From positions 17,463,715 through 17,527,714 of the forward strand of contig JAQMRL010000012.1 in the NCBI GenBank assembly GCA_035578175.1: a DNA stretch of 64,000 bases. The letters run 5' to 3'. This document shows, in pieces, positions 33,428-44,659 of this stretch. The stretch comes from Catonia carolina (lineage: Eukaryota > Arthropoda > Insecta > Hemiptera > Achilidae). Under the pieces are notes generated by a model. The model was not told the DNA's origin. It worked only from the letters and a program-made list of their open reading frames with translations, and made no database searches. Each line of letters opens with the position of its first letter. Position 1 is the first letter of the stretch. The translations under genes and the position numbers were made by a program.

Positions 33428-33721
33428 CTATAGGTAAAGTATTCAGATGAACTAATGTCCCCTAGCCGTGGGAGTGAGAGAATGCATAACGCTCTCACTC
33501 GCACAAGCCATACGCGCCGTTCCAATAACATTGTATAATTTCACTCATTGTTGTGAGCAAGCGTTTAGCATGCAGTAAACTAACAAATAAGATAACGACT
33601 GTAGTATGTTTTACAGATTTGGATTATTACGGTAAAGACCTTTGAGCGCATGCGTAGTTATGCCATATATCTCCCTCTCACTCGCTCGGCTATGGGACAT
33701 TAGTTCGTCTGATACCTATAC
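33428..33721. mobile_element. MITE, second of a tandem pair
   Basis: It is nearly identical to the 33113-33401 copy over its whole length, including ATACGCGCCGTTCCAATAAC and CTTTGAGCGCATGCGTAGTT. It has its own inverted ends; the right end is at 33721. Small differences (for example 'ctagccgtggg' against 'ctagctgtgag') show the pair is not a very recent duplication. Confidence 0.75.
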
Positions 33722-33954
33722 TATGTTGCAGACGCCGCAGGAAATTGGAAACAGGAGAAACAATGATGCGTTATATGTGCCAGGCACATGTTGCCCATGA
33801 GCCTGGAAATTATCAGAACGGAAACGAGGCTTAATGAAGTAGCCACTTTAATACACAAGATAATTTTACAGGATAAAACGTAATTTGTTTAGATCTTTCG
33901 TTTTACTATTTTAAGCCTTTGGAATAGTTTAAAAAGTTATAGAAAAAAATGCTC

Positions 33955-34350
33955 AAAACGGGCAGGTGGGGTGTTATTTTAATTGCACTCTATCTGTTTG
34001 GTCCAGGGCTAAAAAAAAATAGTTCTGTTTCTTATCACATAGTCAGCCACTTGTATGACTGAACTATTTAAGAACAGAAGAGGTAGAGGTGTAAAGACAC
34101 TAGCCAGAGTTATCTCCTATGAGAGTAATGAATTTCACTATGCAGCCAGACCCTGTGGTGAATGAAGTGAAGGTGTCATTTGCAGGGTGGAAAGTGAGTG
34201 CTTTTCGGAGGGCCTGGCATGCTGATAAGCATACTCTTTCAACTCAGTGAGGAAGGCAATGGTAAACCACCTTACTCCTCGTTTTTACTTAGTAAAACCT
34301 CTAGAGGTTCAAACCAGCCTTTTGGCTGTTGACCTAAACAACAACACATT
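33955..34350 (+). repeat. SINE-like repeat B, copy 3 (best preserved)
   Basis: A full-length copy from GGGCAGGTGGGGTGT to CCTAAACAACAACA. It includes the block 'ggtgtcatttgcagggtggaaag', the block 'gtgaggaaggcaatggtaaacc', and the B-box-like GAGGTTCAAACCAGCC near the 3' end. It was used as the reference for the other B copies. Confidence 0.7.
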
Positions 34351-34354
34351 AGGA

Positions 34355-34760
34355 AAAAATAACCACCAAAATGTGTATCTACTATTCACAAACCGATTAT
34401 TTATTTTATTTCTTCGTTAATACCTACTCCTTAAAAATAAGAACATTAAAATTTTTTCAGGCTGAAGCAATTTTAATTGTTCATATAATGTTACTTTCTC
34501 TGCTATAATTTCTTCACGCCATTTTTAATTGTTAGGCCTATAACTCTTACGTATTTCTTGAAGAAGTTCTTCTATTCTATCACCATTCTATAATCTATTT
34601 TGTCCATTGATATAAAAATATTTGCTGAATAGGTTTGTTTTTCAGGAAGGTTTTCTTTTTGAATTGCATCCAATTTTAAATTTCTAAAAATTTTTTGACG
34701 GTGCAAACTGTGATTTAGAGAGATTATAAAGCAATTTAGTATGAAACGTTCTGAGCAGAT
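34355..34760. other. Gene-free AT-rich stretch
   Basis: Nothing recognised between repeat B and a family A copy. Confidence 0.4.
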
Positions 34761-34764
34761 AATA

Positions 34765-35225
34765 GGATTTTCACTTTCTCATTCCCTATATGAATACAAT
34801 GTAGGGAAGGAAATAATTGTTTTCACGTCAATTTTTCGAAATAGAGTTTTCACCAGATAGGCTACAAGTTTTCAGGCCCCTGAATCCAAAAAACATGTTT
34901 TTAGAGATTGGTCTGTTTGTATGTGTATGTGGACAAAATATCTCAAAAACGGAATATAGCATGAAGCTGAAACTTGGAACTTAAGTTATATATACAGTAT
35001 CTGACACAAACATTCCTTCAAAATCAGTCAACTAAAAGTTGTATTTTATTCGTGCTATTTTTTTTTTGCGAAATTCTCAAAAACAGTTCTTACGAATTTT
35101 TTTTAAATCGCCTCATTTACTACATTTCTTGTGCTCTACAAGACATGGTAAGCACCATGTTTGTTTAAATTCTTGGAGGGCTTGTACTCTCGTAGAAAAA
35201 ATGTTTTTTTTAATATTGCAGCCTA
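34765..35225 (+). mobile_element. Repeat family A, 5' half
   Basis: It starts CACTTTCTCATTCCCTATATG near 34770 and runs through the TG position ('tttgtatgtgtatgtggacaaaat'), the 'tcgcctcatttactac' block and the 'acaagacatggtaagcacc' block. It breaks off before the hairpin units. Confidence 0.65.
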
Positions 35226-35449
35226 TTATTTTAAATAATGTCGGTTGTTCGAAACTACGAGTACTTCTAAAAAGAAAAGGTTACACACACCACTTGATAT
35301 AAACGATTAGAAGTATGTACGAAGAAATCATTGTTGTACTAAGTACCTATAGATGGCAAACCGACTGTTCAGATCCCAACAAACAAAGGATTAAGGCTAA
35401 AATATCCATTATCACCCACACTTTTCAATATATAATTTTAATTGATGAA

Positions 35450-36190
35450 ATTTTTCGGTCAAGGAAAAGGGAAAACAGCTTAGGAATAAGACTACGCGAT
35501 AATTACCATCTTAGTCTAGTTCTATATGCCGATGACATGGTTATGACACAGGAGTGTGAGAATGTTCTACAACAAGCACTCTTCACATTCACCAAAAAAA
35601 TGAAAAATACAATACGAAAGTATCAACAAACAAGACAAAAGTAATGGCATTCCGTGGAAAGATCCAAAATAGTAAGTAATAATAATTAATGAACACAAAT
35701 ATTAGTGCAAGTGAGCCACTTGGGAACTGATGTCTTATATGAAGATGAATATGATATGAAAATAAGCTATGTATATTTAATAAGACATGTGGGACGATTC
35801 ATAAGATACTGAAGCAAAAAGCATTACCCAAAACAAGGTTAAAGTTTTATACAACAGTGGCAATTCGAACCTTGACAAATGGCAGTGAAGCATGGGTGAC
35901 GAGGAGAAGGGAGGAAAGAAACATCCGCACTTTGAAAATTAAATTCTTTAGGTCTGTCAAGGGTTGTACAAGACTAGACAAATCAGAAATGAAAATACAA
36001 GACAAGAATTGGAAATTTTTTCAATTAATACAAAAAATTATACCATGCCCAATGGGTCAACCATTTAAATAGAAAGCCTTACCTGGTTTATTAGGAACGT
36101 AAAACCAGTAGGAAGCAAAGATATTGGTCGGTCTAAGAAAGATGCTGGAATTCAAACAAACGCCTAACCAGTGAAGAGAAGAAGAATATA
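35450..36190 (+). pseudogene. LINE reverse-transcriptase remnant, family 2
   Basis: It contains the catalytic box in LVLYADDMVMTQ, then TIRTLTNGSEAWVTRRREE-like sequence, then KFFRSVKGCTRLDK. These follow the order of the reverse transcriptase and its C-terminal region in the family also seen at 24960-25500. Frame breaks occur at about 35645 and 36072. The tail sequence ('cataaaatcttatttt...ctcc...aaaatctta...taggaattg') recurs at 37900-37995. Confidence 0.6.
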
Positions 36191-36840
36191 AAATCTTATT
36201 TTACAAACTCCAAAAATCTTAATTAGGAATTGGCCAGATGACCTATCTCAAAAGAACATATTCCTCGCAATTTCAATCAAGTTTTTTGTATTGTGTATTT
36301 AAGAGTTACAAGAAAGTTTACTTGTATTTAGTTTTTTCAAAGGAAATCGGTAGTCCTGCTTTCCTAATTACTTTTACTTTCTCTTGCCCTATTATATAAA
36401 ATATGTGGAACGAAAGTATTGTTTTCATGTTGATTTTTCCAAATTGAGTTTTCATTAGATGTACAAGTGTTCAGGCCCCCTGAACCCAAAAAACATGTTT
36501 TAGCGATTGGTCTGTGTGTGAACAAAATATCTTGAGAACAGAATACCGTACAATGTTGAAACTTTGAACTTAAGTTAGATACCACAGGGGAACCAAACAC
36601 AAACATTTTCATAAAAATTAGTCAAACGGAAGTAGTAGTTTATTTCTACAATTTTCTCAAAAACAGTATCTACAATTATTACTGTTTTAAATCGCTTTAA
36701 GTGATATTACATTTTTTAAGTTCTACAAGACAGGGTAAACGCCATGTCGCCTAAAATTCTTGGGGAGAGCTATGCTTTTGAGGTAAAAAATAGTTTCTTT
36801 AAGTTTGCAGCCTTAATATGCACTTTAGGGAAAAAGTGTA

Positions 36841-37766
36841 GGGGAAGGACGGGTATAATGGCCAGGTGGGTTTTTAAGGCTGTAAGTGCTGCTATCCTGG
36901 GGAAAACAAGCAAAGGTTACCCTCACAGTCCCCTTAGTTGTGTTGAGCGACTAGAAGAAAAAATAACACTAACATCAAGAGTTATTGTAATTTTCGTGTT
37001 TCTCATATCCTTTGATCTAAACCAAGTCCTCGCTCCTCATTCTTATTACAAATTTACTTAACAAGTTACGTTTTTGAAACATAATTGTTTTAAAAGAGTG
37101 GTTACTGAGATACGACATTCTACATTGAGGAATGGTTTGTCGTTGTTGTTGACAACTGACAACTATTTTTGTTAATGGCGTCAGGACGGACACAATGGCC
37201 AGTAGGTGGCTAATATGCCCGCCGCTGTGGCCATAATGCCCCTCTTCATTATTTATTTTTCCTTTTTACAGTTAATTCTATGGAAACTTTAAATATAATT
37301 ATGCATGATAAACGAATAATTGTAGTGCTTCATGCAGGAGCAATGGGCGGAAGAAAGGTTATGCAGCTTTGTTGTCAGGAAGTTCTTATAAAAATTATCT
37401 GTTAGCTGAGAAAGCTGGTAAGGAATCAAAAGAAAAACTTTTGAAACTAAAAATAGCTGAAGAAAAAAATGAATACTAAAACTATTCTCAAAAATCCAAA
37501 GAAAACAGCTAAGAAACTCAAGGTCAACATTGCTAAAAGAAACCTGTTAAGACTCAGATGATGACAACAATCCACAATGTTTATACTGTTATGAAAAATT
37601 TTCAATTTGAACTTCAAATGAGTGTTGGGTCAAATGCCCAGGATGTGATTTGTAGGCCCATGACCTATGTACTGTGTTGGGGAAGAGGATGATGGGTATT
37701 TATGCGAAAACTGTAGCAAAGCTACAAAAGTAAAGTGATGTTTAATAAAACATCACTTTACTTTTT
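36841..37766 (+). mobile_element. Pogo/Tigger-like remnant with zinc-finger tail
   Basis: The insertion begins after a TA inside family A (GGGGAAGGACGGGTATAATG). Near its end it encodes a broken C-terminal tail: VNIAKRNLL, then a Cys/His zinc-binding pattern (CLYCYEKF, ECWVKCPGC, AHDLC, YLCENCSK) across stops and a frameshift. Such a PHD-like tail occurs on jerky/Tigger-type DDE transposases of insects. The catalytic domain is absent. An 18-bp-arm hairpin ends the element (37726-37765). Confidence 0.55.
37726..37765. repeat. Perfect 18-bp-arm hairpin
   Basis: Arms AAAAGTAAAGTGATGTTT (37726-37743) and AAACATCACTTTACTTTT (37748-37765) flank a 4-base loop AATA. It overlaps the stop codon of the zinc-finger tail and contains AATAAA across the loop. 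Confidence 0.85.
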
Positions 37767-37899
37767 TGCAACATTTATTTCAAGAACGTTTTTCTACAGA
37801 GCTTAGTTTAGTGTCAGTTAGTGATTTTTCGTATTTTTAAGTTTTACAGAGGTTGATTTTTATTTAGCGTCATTCACTTGTAATTAAAATTAGGTTATG

Positions 37900-37995
37900 G
37901 TTTTTATTTTGGGTGGATGCCAGAATAGATAGAAATGTCTAATCCGCAAGAGAAGAACATAAAATCTTATTTCTCACTCCTAAAATCTTAAATAG
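37900..37995 (+). repeat. LINE family 2 tail fragment
   Basis: About 95 bp matching the tail at 36165-36230 ('agagaagaa.ataaaatcttatttt.c' and 'aaaatctta.ataggaattg'), inserted in the 3' part of a family A copy. Confidence 0.5.
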
Positions 37996-38089
37996 GAATT
38001 GTGGTTTTTCATTGTTTCTCATGATTAAACCATAGATTATATAGGTATGTTCATTATCTTCATTAGCAAGAGAAAGTTGGATGAATCTT

Positions 38090-38740
38090 CCACAGGCTGC
38101 AAAATTACAAGATGATGGAAATAATAAAGGTAAATCAATCAAAAATTTACACCAGAACTTTTTTTTATAAATATTTTTTATTACATTTTTTTACAATATG
38201 GCAGAATTTTTTATCACTTATAAAAAGTAATAAAAATTGGCAACAATATAATAATAATTTTTATTATCATTTCTTAATTTTGTGTACAATGAAACCTTAC
38301 AAACTCAACTTTCAAAATTTTGCATTCTGTAAAACTTAACAATCTATAGTCGGAATCATATAAATGCAAGCTTTCCTGCGATTGCGGGACTGTCAGATTT
38401 AACAATTGTTTGGTAACATTGGAAAAATTTACATTTCCCTTTTTGTAATTATTATAGTGCTCAGAAAACCTCTTCCTGAACGATCAGGATAAGTATTAAA
38501 TATTGTAATGAGTTGATCATGTGGTAATGCTATGAAAGCACTTCTTGTTAGGTAAATGTTCTTACTCTTTGACTGTTCTGTTGGTTTTTAATTTTATTTA
38601 TAATAGATAAAATAAAAAATTCTTTAAGTGGTGGATAATAAATGCTATAATGTTTAATAAATATTGTGACGTATTTTGTGATTACCTATATTATATGGTT
38701 GATGAGAATGATGGTTTATTGTAAGAATTTTGTATTGTAT
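38090..38740. other. Gene-free AT-rich stretch
   Basis: No gene or repeat family recognised. Confidence 0.4.
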
Positions 38741-38744
38741 GGGG

Positions 38745-39080
38745 GTGGAATGCTTTGAACAATTAGTGGGAATAGTGAGTTGCGATGAATGAGATGTTTT
38801 GAATAAGACTTCTAAGAAATTGAATCTAGTAGATAAGTTTTCTTTTTATTCCTCCTATGAGGTGCCAGTTAAGTGAAGAAAGATCTTAAATGTTTGGGAA
38901 ACTAATAGACCGCATATATGTAAAACCAGTTAGCTCCTTTGTAGTGGGTAGTCAATATCTGAATTTATGAATGGAAAGTGTGTGTCCAGCCGTTTGAAAA
39001 AATGTCATTACTAAGTTCTGAGTTATGTTAATTGTGTGTCTGGTTGATAGCATGTGTTTCTGGACAGGTAATTGTTTTGG
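38745..39080 (+). repeat. Dispersed repeat E, copy 1
   Basis: It shares ordered blocks with 44036-44640: 'gatgaatg.aatgttttgaata', 'ctagtagaaa', 'aacagttagc.cctttgtagtg', 'cagttctgagtt', and 'tggacaggtaa'. It is about 335 bp and noncoding. It supplies the uninterrupted version of the site where the other copy carries a MITE. Confidence 0.55.
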
Positions 39081-39535
39081 TTCTTAAAAACCGTCATCTA
39101 TTGTAAGTCATATTCGTTTAAGCTTAAATTTTGTAATTGATTTCTTTTATGTAATCTATTTATAATTTATGTAATTGTATTTATTAGTTTATTCATAAAT
39201 TGTGTAAATAAATAATTAACTGTTACAAATTTTTTTATTATTTATTAAACCCAGATCCTGAACGAACCTAGGCTTAGGTTTTACAATATATGTGAGGTGG
39301 AAAATGAAAAAGACCTCTTGTTGGAAGAAAAATGAGTTGTTAGGGACTATACATTGTTATGTGGGTTTTTGAAAATTATTATAGTTTGTCAGATTGTATT
39401 TTCAATGTAATTATTCCTGTAAGAACTTCAAAATAAAAAGAATACCTATTCAAAAAGAACAGGATATTTGGTAAAGAAGAATCCAGAGAAGAATCTGGTG
39501 GGTATCCTGAGCCCAAGTCAGACCTATCAGACTCA
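39080..39535. other. Gene-free stretch
   Basis: AT-rich, with nothing recognised. The minus-strand frame 39379-39669 runs off the end of the adjacent LINE and is not a gene. Confidence 0.4.
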
Positions 39536-40439
39536 GTTCTTCTTCTTCTTATGGTGCCTATCCGGTTCGGATGTTGGCTATCATGATGGCTATTTTGACT
39601 TTGGAAACAGCTGCTTTGAAAAGTTGGGTCGTCGACTGGTTGAACCACGTTCTTAGATTGTTCAACCATGAAATCCTTCTTCTACCGGGACCTCTCGCAC
39701 TATACACCTTTCCTTGCAGAATTTTTTGGAGCAATACGTAACGGTTCTCATTGCGCATAATGTGTCCCAGGTATTGGAGCTTTCGCACTTTCACGATGTC
39801 AAGAACCTCTTTATCTTTATTCATCCTTCGAAGAATTTCTACATTGGTGACTTTGTCCCTCCATGATACGCGTAAAATTCTTCGATAAAGCCACATTTCA
39901 AAGGCTTCAAGCCTCCTGGCTGAGGCCTTAGTGAGCGTCCAAGCTTCCACGCCGTAGAACAGTACAGAGAACACATAACATCGAAGGAGACGCATTTTGA
40001 TAGCAAGTGTAAGGTCGTGAGTTTTGAAAATTTTTCGCATATTGTTGAAGGCCACTCTGGCTTTTTCTATGCGTATCTTAATTTCTTACGAGTGATCCCA
40101 ATCCTCGTTTACATTGCTGCCTAGGTAAGTATACTGCTTAACTCTTTCCAGGGGTACACCGTCTATTTTAATATTCCCTCTTATATTCGTATGCTTGCTA
40201 ATAATCATAAATTTCGTTTTGCTTATGTTAATGTCTAAACCATACTTTCTGCTATGTTCTGTTACCCTATTCATTAACCTTTGCAAACTGGTTATACTAT
40301 CCGAGAAAATAGCAGTGTCATCGGCGTATCGAATATTATTGATCTTCTCCCCGTTTAGCGTAATTCCCTCTTCAATGCCCTGCACTGCCTCTCGGAATAT
40401 GTATTCTGAGTAAACGTTGAAACTCAGTTGCAGAACCAC
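39535..40439 (-). pseudogene. LINE reverse transcriptase, 3' portion, family 1
   Basis: On the minus strand it reads FREAVQGIEEGITLNGEKI, then the catalytic YADDTAIFSDS, YGLDINISKTKFMIISK and VKQYTYLGSNVNEDWDHS, then a TAA at 40086-40088. It continues KARVAFNNMRKIFKTHDL, LLRCYVFSVLFYGVEAWTL, LYRRILRVSWRDKVTNVEIL, YLGHIMRNENRY and GRRRISWL. It is the best-preserved LINE here: one stop splits an otherwise long frame. The 5' part (endonuclease, early fingers) is missing, as in 5'-truncated insertions. It ends in a GAAGAAGAA run. Confidence 0.75.
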
Positions 40440-40708
40440 TAAATAAAACTGAAGGCACCCTGTTTAAGAAAACCTTCACCAGTGTCAAATGCCAATATTT
40501 AAAAAAAAACAATTAGTTAATTTCAATGCATAATTTGTTTTTAATATGTAAAATTTAGAAAGGGCGAAGTAAAAGTTAAAATGCATTTCACACCAATTTT
40601 TTTATCAAAAACTTTTAAGCTGCCATACCTTACATAATTTTTGAGAGAAAATTCAGAATTTTGCATTTAATTAGTCAGAATTTAATGCTAAATTTAAAAA
40701 GGTTAATG
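40440..40708. other. Gene-free AT-rich stretch
   Basis: Nothing recognised between the LINE and the pogo-like element. Confidence 0.4.
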
Positions 40709-40999
40709 CAGTGGAAACCTCCTTATCCGGACACAATAAAAAAAGGCCTAAATTAACTAAATTAATATGGTATGGATCAAATTGTTGAAGGAGTTAAAAA
40801 AATATGATGAACATTACTTAAATAACATAACTATCCGGATTATTACGTTAATATTATTAAGTTGTATAAATAAATCTATTATGTATTAAGTTGTGTTTGC
40901 GTTTGTTGTTACTAACGTCCGAACAAAGTTTGTAGAAATGTTCAATTGCGTTATGTATACAACTGTACATACGTATCTTCTGTATGTGTTAAGTGTCAA

Positions 41000-41392
41000 T
41001 ACACTCGCTGCTATGATGGACACCGGATGCAGTCGTTGGTTGATCTAAAAATTACTGATGAGTGTGACGTTAATGACATTATACAGTGGTTAAATAACGA
41101 TGCAAATGATGGTGGTTTCCAAATGTTGGTGAATGAAGAAATAGTCCAGGAACTATTGCAAACAGATGACGAGAAAACTGATGAAGATGAAGAGGCTGAC
41201 ACTACTGAACTGTGCTCCGGACCTTCTCATGCTGAAGCATTTGAAGCAATTGATTTAGCGTTCAAATGGTTTGAAAGGCAAACTGAATGTGACAGCATGC
41301 AATTTTTGCTGCTTAAGCGAATTCGGGATTTAGCGGTGACAAAACATACAAGTTGTATGTGCCAAAAACACTTGACATTTACTTGCACGTGA
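41000..41392 (+). pseudogene. Tigger/jerky-type transposase C-terminal fragment
   Basis: The frame contains DVNDIIQWLNNDANDGG, an acidic run, then PSHAEAFEAIDLAFKWFERQ and LLLKRIRDLAVTKH. This matches the usual C-terminal tail of Tigger/jerky-like transposases ('acidic - HAEA..ALD.AL.WFE.Q - LLLK..RDLAA.KR'). No catalytic Asp box precedes it. The open frame starts upstream at 40946 but its first residues are not convincing. Confidence 0.6.
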
Positions 41393-41458
41393 AAATACAT
41401 AACCGTATTATAGTATAGTGCATGTAGTGTAATATGCAACTGATTTCCAGGAATTACA

Positions 41459-41524
41459 TACAGGTGAACGTGTTCACCTGTACTAATTACATACAGGTGA
41501 ACGTGTTCACCTGTATGTAATTAG
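41459..41524. repeat. Two consecutive large palindromes
   Basis: First: arms TACAGGTGAAC and GTTCACCTGTA around GT (41459-41482). Second: arms CTAATTACATACAGGTGAAC (41483-41502) and its exact 20-bp complement (41505-41524) around GT. They share a core and look like a tandem duplication of one palindrome. Confidence 0.9.
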
Positions 41525-41872
41525 TAGTATTTTTCACCTCAATGTACTACTATTAGGTTATTATGTACTGCGTGCTGTAAAACCTAATACTGTACAGTAC
41601 ATGTATATTTTTATCTTTTTTTGACTTACTGTATACTGTAGTACATTTTATAAACAAATATAGCCTACATTATGTAAATTGTAATTGACAACTTGGAGTT
41701 TTTCAACTGTGTACATCCATTGCACATACATACTGTATTATTGTATTGTACTGTATGTAGGTTACTGTATTTCAGAAATTCAAACATCCCTTTTTGTATT
41801 CCCCATAACCGTATTTTCTCGTATCTGGGTTAACCTAGGTCCCAATCGATCCGGATACGGTGGTTTCCACTG

Positions 41873-42471
41873 TAGCTTAAAATATAAAATTTTTGACCAG
41901 AGGTCCCTTTTTGAATTCCAGCTCACATTATAACATACATTTATTTCTCAGTAAACCTTCAGAGCCACTGGGTAATTTAACACATAACAAATCGACTACT
42001 CTTTAGTCAAAATCATATTAATTTTGTGAGGTCATACTGTGCATATAATCAATTCAGGATATCCTTGAAAAACATACAAAAGCTTCTTCATAAGTTGATT
42101 ACATAAAAAACCATCATACAAATTTCCAACAAACATACCTTTGAAAACATTTTGTTTTCTTTCAGGCCTTCATTTTATATTTTTCAAATATAAAATACAA
42201 TTTTTCAACTGATAGAAGCAATCACCTCTTGAATTTTATAAAACCTTTTCAGGACACCTGTATAACTTTGTGTCACCTAAGATTTTTTTATTACTTAACA
42301 TCATTATAAAAAAACCAATAACAAATTTTCTATAAAAATCTACAAATTAGCGAGTCCCAAAATACAACAGCAAATAATTATTGCCGAAAGAATAAATACA
42401 ATTAAAGCCTTTACCATCTTTTTATAACAAAAGAAAAACATAACTACTTACAATGTATATAAATACACATA
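41873..42471. other. Gene-free AT-rich stretch
   Basis: Nothing recognised. Confidence 0.4.
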
Positions 42472-43754
42472 CAAGAGTGTTTCGAAAAGTAATCCCCGTT
42501 TGGCTGTTGATAAAAAAAAACTCCACAGAAAAAATATTTTATTACACACATTTTAAAACTACAGCTTTTTTCAACATAGTGACCATTAAAATTTAAGCGT
42601 TTGTCACAAATATATAACCTCAAAATGTGAGCAGTACAATAAAAAATCCAGCAAAATGGATACTGTAATAAGATTTCGTTCAGCAGCAGATATTCATTGT
42701 AAATTGTGCATACAGTCCAAACGTAATGAGTGAAGGTGTTATATGGTAATGGGTCTGACGTTTTAAAAGTGGTAAAATAAACATTCATGATGAAGAGAGG
42801 AGTGGTTGGCCGTCTGTTGTCAATAATGATCTTGTCAAGAAAATTGACTAAAACGTTTGTGAAAATTGAAGATTCCACTGTCTCTGAACTTTCTGAACAA
42901 TTCCCACAAATTTCTCGTATGGTTTTGAACAAGGTTTTGTCACCAATAAACTAGGTTACCGAAACTTCTGTGCTTGATGGGTACCAAAATTGCTTATAGA
43001 GGTCCACAAAACTAAATGAATGGGCTCTGCCTTAGACTTTCTTTCATGCTGTGGCATGGAAGAAGGTTTTTTTAAAAGACTTGATAACTGGTGACAAAAC
43101 TTGGGTGGCTTACGTAAACATTGAAACAAAAGAACAGTTGATGGCATGGGGTCATACCAATTCTCCATGCAAGTTGAAGAAAACTCACCGAACTTTGTCA
43201 TCGAGGAAGGTTTGGCTACGATTTTTTGGAAGTTTTGCCGGTTGAATTTATGGAACGTGGCATGACAATCACTTCAGATGTATACTAGGAAACTTTGAAG
43301 AAACTTAAGAAGCCATTCACCGTAAAACGTTGCGGTATGCTGTCATTCGGTATTTTGTTTTTGCACGACAACGCTAGTCTTCACAGTGCTTGAAAAACTC
43401 GAAAGCTTTTAAAGCAATTAAAACGGGAAATTTTGATAATCCTCCTTACAGATCTGACTCGGCACCACGTGATTTTCATCTCTTTAATTGTACAAAGGCT
43501 TGCATCATAGCACTTCGATGACAACGATAAAACTTCAAAATGTCGTGAAAGATGGGCTATGTGCTCAGGGAGACGGCTAAATTTTATGAAGAAGGAATTT
43601 GTAAATTAGTGGAATGCTATGACAAATGCTTAAATTTTAATGGTGACTATGTTGGAAAATAACAGTAGTTTTAAGATGTTTATAATAAAATATTTTTTCT
43701 ATACAAGTTTTTTTATTTACAGCCAAACGGAGGTTACTTTCCGAACCGCCCTCG
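42472..43754 (+). pseudogene. Decayed mariner element
   Basis: The termini CAAGAGTGTTTCGAAAAGTA and, read inward from the right, CGAGGGCGGTTCGGAAAGTA continue into a shared CCGTTTGGCTG. The plus-strand translation, over many stops and shifts, includes a WVPKLL-like segment, LITGDKTWVAYVNIETKEQL, VEFMERGMTITSD and LHDNASLHSA. Those carry the first two catalytic Asp positions. The full 1283-bp length is kept but it is dead. Confidence 0.75.
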
Positions 43755-44035
43755 CATAATTCTAAAAAATACACAGGAAAATGTTTAACAAAATTAAATA
43801 TACGTATATACTAACATCACTCGTGTTTATACTGTAAACGGTTCGTAAAGATACTTGGTTTATCTAAAATAATTATACACAAGTATCATTTAATTGTAAA
43901 AAAATGTAAATAACTAATTCATACTTTGAGGGACTAAAGCCAGAGTATTACACAAAAATTGATTTTTTACATACTGAAACTTTGTACAGTGACATTCTGG
44001 AATGAGCTAAGGGAATTAAAAGCTCATTGTAAGAA
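43755..44035. other. Gene-free stretch
   Basis: Nothing recognised between the decayed mariner and repeat E. Confidence 0.4.
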
Positions 44036-44640
44036 ATTGTGTATTCTATTAAATGTTGTGTATTGAAGAAGGGTAATGGATTCCGATGAATGGAATGTTT
44101 TGAATACGAGTTCTTGAAAATCAAAACTAGTAGAAACGCTTGTTTTTGCTTTTATTCCATCTAATATTTTCCAGTATAGCTGCAAAATTGTTTCAAAAAC
44201 TATCAGATCGTAGTTATAAAAACAGTTAGCACCTTTGTAGTGAGTCAGTAACTGAATTGTGAATGTAAGGTGTTGTTGCACTGTTCGAAATAGTTACGGG
44301 ACCAGTTCTGAATTGAAGACCTTGGTGCAACAACCGGCTATCTCTAAAAATAGTATTTTTTCAGGAGATTAAAAATTCTTCACCAAAAAATCCTAACTAC
44401 ACTTGTTTACATGCGCAGCTTTTATCTTTATACCAAGTAAACATATGATTGGATGTGACCGTTTGTTGCATCAAACGATAGAGCAATTTTTTTATTATAA
44501 GAATGTATCATAACCTAAAAGTGCTGAAAAATGGAGATGACCGGTTGTTGCATCAAGGTCTTCAGTTATATTAATAGTATGTGTGCGTGCAGGTAGCAAA
44601 TGGTTGTGGACAGGTAAACCATTGTTTTGATGTTGAATGC
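44036..44640 (+). repeat. Dispersed repeat E, copy 2, split by a MITE
   Basis: It matches 38745-39080 in the same order up to 44313, is interrupted by 44314-44564, and resumes with 'gttatattaatagtatgtg...tggacaggtaa'. Confidence 0.55.
44314..44564. mobile_element. MITE, 251 bp, 24-bp TIRs
   Basis: The left end TGAAGACCTTGGTGCAACAA and the right end, read inward, TGAAGACCTTGATGCAACAA match over 24 bp with one mismatch. The other E copy has 'ttctgagttatg' where this copy has 'ttctgaat', the MITE, then 'gttatatt', so the insertion point is confirmed. Noncoding. Confidence 0.75.
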
Positions 44641-44659
44641 CTCATTTATGGTTCTGCTA

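Larger units (their letters stand above)
36367..38085 (+). mobile_element. Repeat family A, interrupted twice
   Basis: The 5' terminus TACTTTCTCTTGCCC is near 36373 and the 3' terminus GCAAGAGAAAGTT near 38078. The copy is interrupted at 36841 by a pogo-like remnant and at about 37900-37995 by a LINE tail fragment. About 45 bp of family A sequence, including the hairpin, seems lost at the first interruption. Confidence 0.65.
40709..41872 (+). mobile_element. Pogo/Tigger-like element, deleted
   Basis: The ends are CAGTGGAAACCTCCTTATCC on the left and, read inward, CAGTGGAAACCACCGTATCC on the right, good inverted repeats of pogo/Tigger style. The 1164-bp interior keeps only a C-terminal transposase fragment (41000-41390) and a pair of large palindromes. 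The right side is followed by TA; the left flank is TG, so the target duplication is not clean. Confidence 0.7.

Noticed and set aside
36744..37061. 105-codon frame starting MSPKILGESYAF
   Set aside because: It starts in family A and runs into the pogo-like insertion, so it is a junction artefact.
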